NCBI GenBank assembly: GCA_045541475.1
Contig: JAZQJI010000033.1
Location: forward strand, 117,050-181,049
Reading direction: 5' to 3'
From: RGIG3077 sp045541475
Lineage (GTDB): Bacteria > Bacillota > Clostridia > Oscillospirales > Ruminococcaceae
DNA: 64,000 nucleotides
The translations under genes were made by a program, and so were the position numbers. Below the pieces are notes generated by a model. That model ran no database searches, was not told the DNA's origin, and worked only from the letters and a program-made list of their open reading frames with translations. This document shows positions 52,812 through 61,197 of the stretch, piece after piece. Numbering within the stretch: position 1 is the stretch's first letter; each line of letters starts with the position of its first letter.

Positions 52812-53526
52812 TCACCACCCTTTCAAACACTTCTTCAAGATTATCGCATCCGTATTTTGCCTTTAATTCATCGGGTTTGCCCACAACGTGCAGTATACCC
52901 TTTGAGATTATGCCGACTTTATCGGAAACAAACTCAATTTCAAGCATATTGTGAGAAGAAAGCAGAAACGACATTCCTTCATCATGCGCCAAGCGTTTGA
53001 TAAGCTTGCGGATTTCGATTGCGTTGATAACATCAAGGCCCGATGTAGGTTCATCAAGAATAGCAAGCTTTGGCGAAGTCATTACCGACCTTGCAAGCAG
53101 CAGTTTTCTTATCATACCTCTTGAATAGCTGCCGATTTTATCTTCAAGCCTTTCTTTAAGTCCGCAAATATCCTCGGCACGTTTTACAAACTGTGCGGCT
53201 TTATCCAAATCATTTGTAAAAATGCCCGCCATAAAATTTAAATATTCACGCCCGGTCATGTTTTTGTATGCGCCTGCTTCATCCGGCAGATATGTGATAC
53301 ATTCACGCACCTTGGCAGGCTCGGCAATTACGCTGTGACCGTTGACAACGGCATCACCATCGGTGGGTTTAATCAGCGTGGATATCATGCGTATTGTTGT
53401 TGTTTTACCTGCGCCGTTTGGGCCGATTAACGCAAAAATCTCGCCTTCATCAATAGAAAACGAAACCCTGTTTGCAGCCAAAACTTTTGAATATTGTTTT
53501 GTAAGCTCTTTAACTTCAAGAACCAT
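52783..53526 (-). CDS. ABC transporter ATP-binding protein (NatA-like)
   Basis: A 247-residue ATPase subunit. Walker A is GPNGAGKTTTIRMI near residue 36, the signature is YSRGMIRKLLLARSVM (SRGM in place of SGGQ) near residue 138, and Walker B is LAILDEPTSGLD near residue 157 with H-loop SSHNMLEIEF. It partners the overlapping permease. The signature motif variation (SxG-M) is common in this NatA subgroup. Confidence 0.93.
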   Translation of the reverse strand: MVLEVKELTKQYSKVLAANRVSFSIDEGEIFALIGPNGAGKTTTIRMISTLIKPTDGDAVVNGHSVIAEPAKVRECITYLPDEAGAYKNMTGREYLNFMAGIFTNDLDKAAQFVKRAEDICGLKERLEDKIGSYSRGMIRKLLLARSVMTSPKLAILDEPTSGLDVINAIEIRKLIKRLAHDEGMSFLLSSHNMLEIEFVSDKVGIISKGILHVVGKPDELKAKYGCDNLEEVFERVVNGNEVPDIA

Positions 53527-53673
53527 AATTCCAATATCTCCTTTTCTCCCAAATATAACTAAATTTTATCATGTTTGCAATAATATGTCAATATGTTCAT
53601 TTTAGCGTATTTATGCTGATTTTTACTATGCGGCTTAAGTTTGCTTTTTTGGCGAAAAATCTTAAAAATCCTA

Positions 53674-53702
53674 TTGCATTTTTTTATGATTTTTGATATG
53701 AT
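53674..53702 (+). promoter_or_regulatory. Promoter of the mazG-rqcP-GH95-GH26-GH130 transcription unit
   Basis: TTGCAT (53674-53679), 17-bp spacer, TATGAT (53697-53702), about 60 bp before the mazG start. Confidence 0.6.
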
Positions 53703-53763
53703 ATATGTAGTTGTGCAAACATGAAAAGCACAAGATTTTTTAACGTAATATTAGGTGAATACA

Positions 53764-54567
53764 ATGATTAATTTTGATTTTAAAGAAAAATATGATATAA
53801 ACGACCTTTTAAAAATATTGGAAGTTTTAAGAGGTGAAAACGGCTGTCCATGGGATGCAGAGCAGACTCACGCAAGCATACGTTCCAATTTGCTTGAAGA
53901 AGCTTACGAAGCAGCGGACGCTATTGACGAAAACAACAGTGCCTTGCAGGAAGAAGAACTCGGCGATGTGCTGCTGCAGGTTGTTTTTCATTGCCAGATT
54001 GAAAAGGAAACCGACAAGAATTATGATTTTGCAAGCGTTTGCGATAATATCTGCCAGAAGCTTATAACAAGGCACCCACATGTTTTTGGCGATGTTACAG
54101 CTAACGATTCGCAAACAGTTTTGAAAAACTGGGATAACATCAAAAAGCAAAGCAAAAATCAATCATATACGCAAACACTTAAAGATATACCCAAGGCAAT
54201 GCCCGCTTTGATGCGTGCCGAAAAAATCGGCAAAAGAGCATCCAGAGCCAACATGGACTTTGCTGACGCAAAGGCTTCTCTTGAAGCTGTATTGAAAGAG
54301 GCTCACGAATTGGAAGCTGAAATTGAAAGCGGAAATATGGAAAATATCAAGAGCGAGCTTGGCGATTTGCTTTTCTCGTGCGTAAACACCGCACGCAAGC
54401 TTGGCATTGATGCAGAAGAAGCTTTGAGCGGTTCTTGCACAAAATTTATCGGAAGATTTGAAAAAACCGAAGAGCTTGTTTCAAACGATGAGCTTGACAT
54501 GACCGATTTGACAGAAGACGAGCTTAACGCTTACTGGGACAGATGCAAAAAGGAATTTGGTCTTTAA
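53764..54567 (+). CDS. mazG: Nucleoside triphosphate pyrophosphohydrolase MazG
   Basis: A 267-residue protein with two tandem MazG folds. GENGCPWDAEQTHASIRSNLLEEAYEAADAI carries the first ExxE-12-ExxD metal motif, and NIKSELGDLLFSCVNTARKLG belongs to the second. It hydrolyses NTPs to NMP and pyrophosphate and cleans the pool of aberrant nucleotides. Start at 53764 with TTAGGTGA upstream; a GTG at 53755 is possible. In B. subtilis the related yabN is followed by the rqcP gene yabO, as here. Confidence 0.92.
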   Translation: MINFDFKEKYDINDLLKILEVLRGENGCPWDAEQTHASIRSNLLEEAYEAADAIDENNSALQEEELGDVLLQVVFHCQIEKETDKNYDFASVCDNICQKLITRHPHVFGDVTANDSQTVLKNWDNIKKQSKNQSYTQTLKDIPKAMPALMRAEKIGKRASRANMDFADAKASLEAVLKEAHELEAEIESGNMENIKSELGDLLFSCVNTARKLGIDAEEALSGSCTKFIGRFEKTEELVSNDELDMTDLTEDELNAYWDRCKKEFGL

Positions 54568-54591
54568 TTTTGATTTAAAGGATAAGTATAA

Positions 54592-54837
54592 ATGCGATTA
54601 GATAAATATTTAAAAGTAACACGCCTTATCAAACGCAGAACTGTTGCAAACGAAGCCTGCGACGCAGGCAAGGTTGAGGTAAACGGCAAAATTGCCCGTG
54701 CTTCATACGATGTTAAGGTAGATGACATCATAAAAATATCACTTGGTGCACGAGAACTTACAGTTAAAGTCGTTTCCGTATCTGAATACGCAACAAAGGA
54801 CAATGCCGCTGATAATTATATAATCATTGACGGCTGA
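54592..54837 (+). CDS. rqcP: S4 RNA-binding domain protein RqcP
   Basis: An 81-residue S4-domain protein (Hsp15/RqcP family). MRLDKYLKVTRLIKRRTVANEACDAGKVEVNGKIARASYDVKVDDII spans the whole S4 fold, and length matches RqcP. RqcP works with RqcH on stalled 50S subunits, stabilising P-site tRNA during Ala tailing. Its position after mazG is conserved in Firmicutes. RqcH itself is encoded 20 kb away at 34164. AAAGGATAAGT precedes the ATG. Confidence 0.92.
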   Translation: MRLDKYLKVTRLIKRRTVANEACDAGKVEVNGKIARASYDVKVDDIIKISLGARELTVKVVSVSEYATKDNAADNYIIIDG

Positions 54838-54852
54838 TAAGGTTTATTATTT

Positions 54853-57225
54853 ATGACAAAAATTACACAAAGCGAAACGCTTTTTTACAACGCCCCTGCA
54901 GAAAACTTTAACGAAAGCCTGCCCATCGGCGCAGGTAGATTCGGCGCAAGCGTTTACGCAAACCCGATAAACGATTTACTCTCGTTGAACGAAGACTCCG
55001 TATGGTCGGGTGGCTTCAGGGAGAGAAACAACCCTTCGGCGTTAAAAAGTCTGGATAAGCTGCGCTACTTGCTGTTAAATAAGCATTTTGATGAAGCACA
55101 GAAGCTTATAATGACAGATTTTGTGGGGGTGCCTACTAATTGCAGGCATTATATGCCCGTGGGCAAGCTTTTTATCAATTTAAACGGCGTTGAAGATTAT
55201 CAAAACTATGCGCGTTATCTTGATTTGCAAACAGCGGTTGCTTGCCAATGCTTTGAAAGCAACGGGGCTGAATATACTCGCGAATATTTTGCATCACACG
55301 TTGATAACTGCATTATCATAAACACAAAAAGCACAAGCGATAATCTTGATTTAAGCCTATTTATCGACGGCAGAGATGATTACTACGATTTAAACCGCCC
55401 TTATGATGACAACACCTTGATCTACACCTGCTCCTGCGGTGGCAAAGACGGTATTTCGTTTATGTGCGCTATTGGCGCAAGGGCTGTTGGCGAAAACGCA
55501 GACGTGCATTTTAAAGGTAATCAGCTTTGCGCTAATAACGCCCGCGAGGTTATGATTGCCGTTAGCATAAGAACAAGCTTTTACTCGGAAGATTATGAAA
55601 AGCTTGCAATAAACGATGTTAAATCGGCACTTGATGCTGAATACGATGCATTAAAGCAAAGACATATTGAAGATTATCAATCGCTTTACAGCAGATGCTC
55701 ATTAGAGCTTTGCGACAACAGCGGCGTTGATGATATTGCAAAAATCACAACGGACAAGCGTATCCAGCGCATTACACAGATTTTTAAGGATAATTGGCAG
55801 AGTGAAAAAGCTCTTGCTGAAGCTTTGCAAAACCCTGATATAAATCAGGATAACAAGCTGATTGAGCTTTACTTTAATTTTGGCAGATATCTCATGATAT
55901 CGGCAAGCCGTAAAGGCTCGTTGCCGATGAATTTGCAAGGTATCTGGAATGAAGATATGTGGCCTGCATGGGGTTCAAGATATACGGTAAATATAAACGC
56001 ACAGATGAACTATTGGCCAAGCGAAATCTGCAATCTTTCAGAGTGTCACGAAACGCTTATCGACCATATCTGGCGCATGGTTGAAAATGGCAAAAAAACC
56101 GCCGCCGAAATGTACGGCTGCCGTGGCTTTTGCTGCCATCATAATACGGATATCTGGGGCGATACCGCACCGCAGGATTTATGGATACCCGCAACGCTAT
56201 GGCCAATGGGTGCGGCGTGGCTGTGCCTGCATATAATCGAACACTATAAATTTACAAAGGATAGGGACTTTTTACATAAAAATTCGCCCATATTAAAGCA
56301 GGCGTGCCTTTTCTTTGAAGATTTTTTGATGGAAGATGACGATGGCTATTTGATTTCATGTCCCTCGGTTTCGCCCGAAAACACTTTTATGGACGAAAAT
56401 GGACAGAGCGCAAGCTATTATCATTCATGCGCAATGGATATGCAAATTATCGGTGCGCTTTTGCGTGATACAGTAAAGCTTGCCGAAGAAATTGGCGAAA
56501 GCGATGAAGATATTGCCGATTTTGCGCAGATGTATAAAAAGCTTGTTCCTACAAGAATTTCTAAAAACGGAACGATTATGGAATGGGCTGAGGATTTTGA
56601 AGAAACCGAAATCGGCCACAGACATATTTCGCATCTGTTTGCACTATATCCCGATGATGCAATATCACTTTCTAAAACGCCTGATTTGGCACAGGCGGCA
56701 ATTAACACTCTTGAACGCCGACTTGAAAACGGCGGCGGTCACACCGGTTGGAGCCGTGCATGGCTGATTAATCTTTGGGCAAGACTTAGAGAAAGTCAGC
56801 GTGTTTACTCAAATATAATGTTGCTTATCGGCATTTCAACATATAAAAATATGTTTGATATGCACCCTCCTTTCCAGATAGATGGTAATTTCGGCGGCAG
56901 CGCAGGCATTGCTGAGGCTCTTTTGCAAAGCCAGAACGACTGCATTATGCTTTTACCCGCTTTGCCTTTGCAATGGGCAAACGGTAACGTTAAAGGTCTT
57001 TGCGCAAGGGGCGGCTTTGAAGTTGACATTGATTGGGAAAATGGTGCTTTAAAATCCGCAAAAATAACATCAAAGTGCGGCGGCACACTAAAACTGTGCG
57101 CAAATGCAAATGTTATTTTGTGCAAGAACAATAACGATGAAACTATGGCAAAAGGAACCGATTTTGAGATTGAAACTCAAATCGGAGATGTTTTTGTAAT
57201 TAATATTGATGAATATAGCAACTAA
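54853..57225 (+). CDS. Glycoside hydrolase family 95 (alpha-L-fucosidase or alpha-L-galactosidase)
   Basis: A 790-residue cytosolic-type enzyme without a signal peptide. It opens FYNAPAENFNESLPIGAGRFGASVYANP and LNEDSVWSGG, the GH95 N-terminal beta-sandwich, then the (alpha/alpha)6 barrel. By comparison with Bifidobacterium AfcA (N421, N423, E566, D766) the likely catalytic residues are N380, N382 (VNINAQMNYW), E509 (SVSPENTF) and D677 (FQIDGNFGG). GH95 members remove terminal alpha-1,2-fucose or alpha-galactose, as from xyloglucan side chains. It lies 15 bp after rqcP with no terminator and overlaps the GH26 gene, so it extends the mazG unit. Confidence 0.92.
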   Translation: MTKITQSETLFYNAPAENFNESLPIGAGRFGASVYANPINDLLSLNEDSVWSGGFRERNNPSALKSLDKLRYLLLNKHFDEAQKLIMTDFVGVPTNCRHYMPVGKLFINLNGVEDYQNYARYLDLQTAVACQCFESNGAEYTREYFASHVDNCIIINTKSTSDNLDLSLFIDGRDDYYDLNRPYDDNTLIYTCSCGGKDGISFMCAIGARAVGENADVHFKGNQLCANNAREVMIAVSIRTSFYSEDYEKLAINDVKSALDAEYDALKQRHIEDYQSLYSRCSLELCDNSGVDDIAKITTDKRIQRITQIFKDNWQSEKALAEALQNPDINQDNKLIELYFNFGRYLMISASRKGSLPMNLQGIWNEDMWPAWGSRYTVNINAQMNYWPSEICNLSECHETLIDHIWRMVENGKKTAAEMYGCRGFCCHHNTDIWGDTAPQDLWIPATLWPMGAAWLCLHIIEHYKFTKDRDFLHKNSPILKQACLFFEDFLMEDDDGYLISCPSVSPENTFMDENGQSASYYHSCAMDMQIIGALLRDTVKLAEEIGESDEDIADFAQMYKKLVPTRISKNGTIMEWAEDFEETEIGHRHISHLFALYPDDAISLSKTPDLAQAAINTLERRLENGGGHTGWSRAWLINLWARLRESQRVYSNIMLLIGISTYKNMFDMHPPFQIDGNFGGSAGIAEALLQSQNDCIMLLPALPLQWANGNVKGLCARGGFEVDIDWENGALKSAKITSKCGGTLKLCANANVILCKNNNDETMAKGTDFEIETQIGDVFVINIDEYSN

Positions 57226-58879
57226 ATTTAAGCGCATTATGTATGTGTGCGCGATATCAAGCCTTGCGTTTGCGCTTACGGCTTGCTCCGAAATTTCAAC
57301 TGAACATGATCCGCTTATAACCACAACGGCAACAACAAGCACAACAACGGCTGTAACAACTGTAACCACAACTGCAACCACACCTGCGGTAACAACTGTT
57401 ACAACTGCTGAACCTGTTGAAACAGAATACGAAAGAATTGCTCCAACCGCTTTGAGCTTAACACTTGAAGCTGAAGATTTTGAAGTATTCAGCGGCGCTT
57501 ATGTTGCGCAGGATTTGGGCGACTTTTCGGGCGAAGGTTATGTCGATGGCTTTTCATTCAGCACCGAAGCGGGTGTAACGTTGGAGTTTGAATCAAACGC
57601 AAAGCAATATTACGATTTTGACTTTTACGTTTTTTCGGAAACTGAAGAAATCTCAAAGGCAAGTATTTTGATAGGCGATAGCGAACACACCTTCGAAATT
57701 GCCGAAACCGAGAGATACACTGCATATTCTGTTAAAAACGTTTTGCTTGAAAAAGGCACTGTACAAATTACAGTAACGGGCGGATTTAACGATTTTTGTC
57801 TTGATAGGGTTTATGTCCGCAACAGTCCACTTTACAGTGACTTGTATTTTGAGTTGAGCCGAGAGCTTTGCAATGAAGATAGCTCCGATAAAGCTAATCA
57901 GTTGTTCACATTCTTGTGCGATAATTATATGCAAAACATCATTTCGGGACAGTTTGTTTCGAGTGATGAAAATAAAGAACTTGAAATTATCCACGAAGCA
58001 ACAGGTTATTATCCTCTTATCAGAATGGGAGATTTGAGCCAATACTCATCCAACGGCGGCGAAATCGCTTACGATGAAATTGCATCTTGCATTGATTGGC
58101 ATGAAAAAGGCGGAATTGTTTCGCTTATGTGGTACTGGCTGGCACCAATGGGTGAAAGTACTGTAAACGCTGAAAATTGTACGTTTGACCTTGGAGCTGC
58201 CATCAACGATATCAAAAATAATGATTTAACTGAAGCAAGCACTGAGGATCTTTCTGAAATGCTTGCAAACGATGAGATCAGCGATGAATGTCATGCACTT
58301 ATAAGTGATATTGATAACATATCTGCTCAGTTGATGCTTTTGCGTGATGCTGATGTACCTGTAATTTGGCGGCCTTTGCATGAAGCGGGTAACGGAATGT
58401 TCTGGTGGGGCGCTTTTGGTGCTGATAATTACATTGCCCTGTGGCAGTTTATGTTTGAGCGAATGACGCTGTATCATGAGCTTAATAATCTCATTTGGGT
58501 GTGGAACGCACAAGCCGAAACATATCTTGTGCCTGAAAATATGTATGATATCGCTTCAATTGATATCTACACGGCAACGCAGGATACATCATCACAATAC
58601 CAAAGCTTTTCACTGCTGCACAAAATCACAAACGGCAAAAAAATATTGGCTTTGAGCGAATGTTCAACCATACCCGATGTCGCTTCGGTACTTACCGATG
58701 GATCTGTTTGGAGTTATTTCGGACTTTGGTACGGCGAATATCTTGCTGATGAATACGGCAGACCATACAGCGAATTTAACAGCAAAGGATATTTAACAAG
58801 CGTTTACAGCTCTGTTTACACCTTAACGCTTGAAGATGGCAAGAACATTTACAGCGAAGAGAATACTGAAAACGAATGA
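57209..58879 (+). CDS. Lipoprotein glycoside hydrolase family 26 (beta-mannanase type) with CBM35-like module
   Basis: A 556-residue cell-surface enzyme. Signal peptide with lipobox LTAC and lipidated C26, Thr-rich linker (about 35-75), a CBM35-type beta-sandwich (about 80-205; starts LTLEAEDFEVFSGAYV), and GH26 (about 225-545). GH26 motifs are IISGQFVSS, WRPLHEAGNGMFWW (acid/base E392) and LALSECSTIPD (nucleophile E484). It cleaves beta-1,4-mannan. It overlaps the GH95 gene by 17 bp and precedes GH130, so extracellular mannan cleavage feeds the cytosolic phosphorylase. The TTG/ATG pair at 57206/57209 makes the start slightly uncertain. Confidence 0.92.
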   Translation: MNIATKFKRIMYVCAISSLAFALTACSEISTEHDPLITTTATTSTTTAVTTVTTTATTPAVTTVTTAEPVETEYERIAPTALSLTLEAEDFEVFSGAYVAQDLGDFSGEGYVDGFSFSTEAGVTLEFESNAKQYYDFDFYVFSETEEISKASILIGDSEHTFEIAETERYTAYSVKNVLLEKGTVQITVTGGFNDFCLDRVYVRNSPLYSDLYFELSRELCNEDSSDKANQLFTFLCDNYMQNIISGQFVSSDENKELEIIHEATGYYPLIRMGDLSQYSSNGGEIAYDEIASCIDWHEKGGIVSLMWYWLAPMGESTVNAENCTFDLGAAINDIKNNDLTEASTEDLSEMLANDEISDECHALISDIDNISAQLMLLRDADVPVIWRPLHEAGNGMFWWGAFGADNYIALWQFMFERMTLYHELNNLIWVWNAQAETYLVPENMYDIASIDIYTATQDTSSQYQSFSLLHKITNGKKILALSECSTIPDVASVLTDGSVWSYFGLWYGEYLADEYGRPYSEFNSKGYLTSVYSSVYTLTLEDGKNIYSEENTENE

Positions 58880-58952
58880 TATTTGCGTGAAAAACGGCAA
58901 ATTCAGATAGAACATAATTAAACAAATAAAAAGAGAAAGGCGGTTTTCTATT

Positions 58953-59978
58953 ATGAAATACCAAATTTTTGGCGAGCAGAGTATTCCTAATCTGCCTTGG
59001 CAGGAAAAACCCGAAGGATGCAAGGATGTTGTTTGGCGTTACAGCGCAAACCCCATCATCAAACGCGATCACATCATGGTGAAGAAGGCAAATGGATACA
59101 GAGAGCCTTCAAACTCAATTTTCAACAGCTCAGTAGTACCTTTTGAAAAGGGCGACTACAAATTTGCAGGCGTTTTCCGTGTTGATGACAGAGAAAGAAA
59201 CATGGAACTCCACGTTGGATTTTCAAAAGACGGCATCAACTGGGATATTAACGAAGAAAGAATTCATTTTGAGTGCGATATCCCCGAAGTTGCACAGTGG
59301 CAGTATGGCTACGACCCCCGTGTTTGCAAGCTTGAGGACAAATACATTGTTACATGGTGCAACGCTTACGGCTGGAAGCCCACAATCGGCATTGCTTACA
59401 CTTACGATTTTGAAACATTTACACAGCTTGAGAACGCTTACCTTCCCTTTAACAGAAACGGCGTAATGTTCCCGAGAAAGATTAACGACAAGTACATGAT
59501 GATGAGCCGTCCTTCTGACAGCGGTCACACACCCTTCGGCGATATGTTCATCAGCCAGTCACCCGACCTTACTTTCTGGGGACAGCACAGACACGTTATG
59601 GGACCCTCAAAGGGCTGGGAATCTACAAAGATGGGCGCAGGTCCTATCCCGATTGAAACAGAACGCGGCTGGCTCATTTTCTACCACGGCGTTCTCACTT
59701 CCTGCAACGGCTACGTTTACAGCTTCTCCGCTGCTCTTCTTGACAAGGACGAGCCCTGGAAGGTTCTCAAGAGAGGAGCTTCCTACCTCATCAGCCCTCA
59801 GGAATACTATGAACTCGTTGGCGATACCGACGCAGTAACCTTCCCCTGCGCTAACCTTGTTGACGCAGACACAGGCAGAATTTGCATTTACTACGGTTGT
59901 GCCGATACCTGCACTGCTCTTGCTTTTACAACTGTTGACGATGTTATGGACTTCCTCGATAACAACTCTCAGGTTTGA
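58953..59978 (+). CDS. Glycoside hydrolase family 130 mannoside phosphorylase
   Basis: A 341-residue cytosolic five-bladed propeller enzyme. IFNSSVVPFEKGDYKFAGVFRVDDRERNMELHVGFSKDGINW is the GH130 pattern, and YGYDPRVCKLEDKYIVTWCN and SKGWESTKMGAGPIPI are the conserved phosphate/sugar-binding region. GH130 phosphorolyses beta-1,4-mannosides to mannose 1-phosphate, saving ATP. Which subfamily (mannosylglucose or mannooligosaccharide) is not decidable by eye; length near 340 favours GH130_2. Codons are strongly optimised, unlike the two GH genes before it. AGAAAGGCGG precedes the ATG. Confidence 0.92.
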   Translation: MKYQIFGEQSIPNLPWQEKPEGCKDVVWRYSANPIIKRDHIMVKKANGYREPSNSIFNSSVVPFEKGDYKFAGVFRVDDRERNMELHVGFSKDGINWDINEERIHFECDIPEVAQWQYGYDPRVCKLEDKYIVTWCNAYGWKPTIGIAYTYDFETFTQLENAYLPFNRNGVMFPRKINDKYMMMSRPSDSGHTPFGDMFISQSPDLTFWGQHRHVMGPSKGWESTKMGAGPIPIETERGWLIFYHGVLTSCNGYVYSFSAALLDKDEPWKVLKRGASYLISPQEYYELVGDTDAVTFPCANLVDADTGRICIYYGCADTCTALAFTTVDDVMDFLDNNSQV

Positions 59979-60009
59979 TTAACTATCAATAAATCTTTAT
60001 AACAAATTT

Positions 60010-60046
60010 CAGCCGCTTTTGATATACATCAAAGGCGGCTGATTTT
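60010..60046 (+). terminator. Rho-independent terminator after GH130
   Basis: CAGCCGCTTTTGAT and ATCAAAGGCGGCTG pair around a short loop (60010-60042), followed by TTTT. Confidence 0.82.
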
Positions 60047-60049
60047 AGC

Positions 60050-60078
60050 TTGACTTTATTTAGATGCGATGATATAAT
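60050..60078 (+). promoter_or_regulatory. Promoter of the 60114 membrane protein gene
   Basis: TTGACT (60050-60055), 17-bp spacer, TATAAT (60073-60078), immediately behind the GH130 terminator. Confidence 0.78.
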
Positions 60079-60113
60079 TCGACTAAAGACAAAGTGAAAG
60101 CGAGGTTTTCTAT

Positions 60114-60587
60114 ATGGTCAAGAAAAATATGCTGATTTCCTTGATTTTTCCTGTAATTATGATAGTCAACGGCATTATGAGCTACCATTATTGGTCTAAT
60201 AGCTATAATGAAATTGCAATGCTTTCTCCATATCCGATTATCGTTTTCGGCATACTGTCGGTTTTAATCACAATTATCACCAAGACAGATACAAGCAAAT
60301 ACTTTAAGATGCGAACTGTATTCTTATTAATTTCACTCGCTTTATTTGAACTCCCTATATATCTTTTTACACACGCATCCGAGATGACTAAGATTTTGAT
60401 ATTTTACGCTTTGCTATGGTGCATGTTCCTTTCGCCGATGGTTTTGCTGATAACCGAAACTGTCGTTGTAATCAAGCGCAAACCAACAAAGATGGAGTTT
60501 GTCATTTTCTTGCTGTCCAACAAAATTTTGGCCGATTTAATCGCTGTCACTTTTGGTTTGGCTGATTTATCAATACATGGAATTTAA
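60114..60587 (+). CDS. Integral membrane protein of unknown function
   Basis: A 157-residue protein with four hydrophobic segments (about 6-22, 38-55, 65-85, 92-118) and basic loops. No family recognised. It has a strong promoter, a ribosome site (GCGAGG) and a terminator of its own, so it is probably expressed as a single gene. Confidence 0.7.
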   Translation: MVKKNMLISLIFPVIMIVNGIMSYHYWSNSYNEIAMLSPYPIIVFGILSVLITIITKTDTSKYFKMRTVFLLISLALFELPIYLFTHASEMTKILIFYALLWCMFLSPMVLLITETVVVIKRKPTKMEFVIFLLSNKILADLIAVTFGLADLSIHGI

Positions 60588-60604
60588 AATAGTTCATTTA
60601 AATA

Positions 60605-60645
60605 TAAATGCCCATTCGCAGAATTCCTGCAAATGGGTATTATTT
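60605..60645. terminator. Bidirectional terminator
   Basis: AAATGCCCATTcGCAG pairs with CTGCaAATGGGtATT (60606-60642) around a short loop, between convergent genes; T-rich on both strands. Confidence 0.72.
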
Positions 60646-60654
60646 GTTTGTCAA

Positions 60655-61113
60655 TCAACGTTGTTTTGTCATTACATCATAGCAAAGATAATCGCCATAA
60701 TCGACCATTATTGAATTTGATTCAGTAACCCGATATCCTCTTTTCTGATATATACTTTTTGCAGGCAAAGACGCATCAAGTACAATTTGATTATATCTTT
60801 GCAGAATATAGTCTTCTGCAAAATCAAGCATTCTTTTGCCAAATCCCATGCCTTGTTTTTCGGGCAACACAAACAAACGGCATATCTCATTATTTTTGAT
60901 AGTAACTGTGCCAACGGGACCTGTGTTTTCATCAAGGTAAATGTAAACGCAGTTTTCTTTTATATCGTTGATTATATTTTGCTCGCAGTGATGCTCAAGA
61001 AAGAACTCAACAGCGCCTTTAGGATAATAGTGCGGATAAATACTGCTGATTGTAGTTGATGTAATATCCTTTACAGCTTGCAAATCTGAAATAACAGCTC
61101 GTCTTAGTGTCAT
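60655..61113 (-). CDS. GNAT family N-acetyltransferase
   Basis: A 152-residue acetyltransferase. TLRRAVISDLQAVKDITS opens the fold, ICRLFVLPEKQGMGFGKRMLDFAEDYIL is the acetyl-CoA motif and VLDASLPAKSIYQKRGYRVTE the motif B. The acceptor is unknown; it is not closely similar to the GNAT at 27921 beyond family motifs. Single gene. Confidence 0.87.
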   Translation of the reverse strand: MTLRRAVISDLQAVKDITSTTISSIYPHYYPKGAVEFFLEHHCEQNIINDIKENCVYIYLDENTGPVGTVTIKNNEICRLFVLPEKQGMGFGKRMLDFAEDYILQRYNQIVLDASLPAKSIYQKRGYRVTESNSIMVDYGDYLCYDVMTKQR

Positions 61114-61141
61114 ATTATCACCCCTATAAACTAAATAGTAA

Positions 61142-61175
61142 AAAAGGTCTGTGCTATTTGAAGCACAGACCTTTT
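61142..61175 (-). terminator. Rho-independent terminator after the BspA-dockerin gene
   Basis: A perfect 14-bp stem, AAAAGGTCTGTGCT (61142-61155) with AGCACAGACCTTTT (61162-61175), loop of 6; T-rich on the minus strand. Confidence 0.85.
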
Positions 61176-61197
61176 AAGTATTTTCGGAATATCTTAA

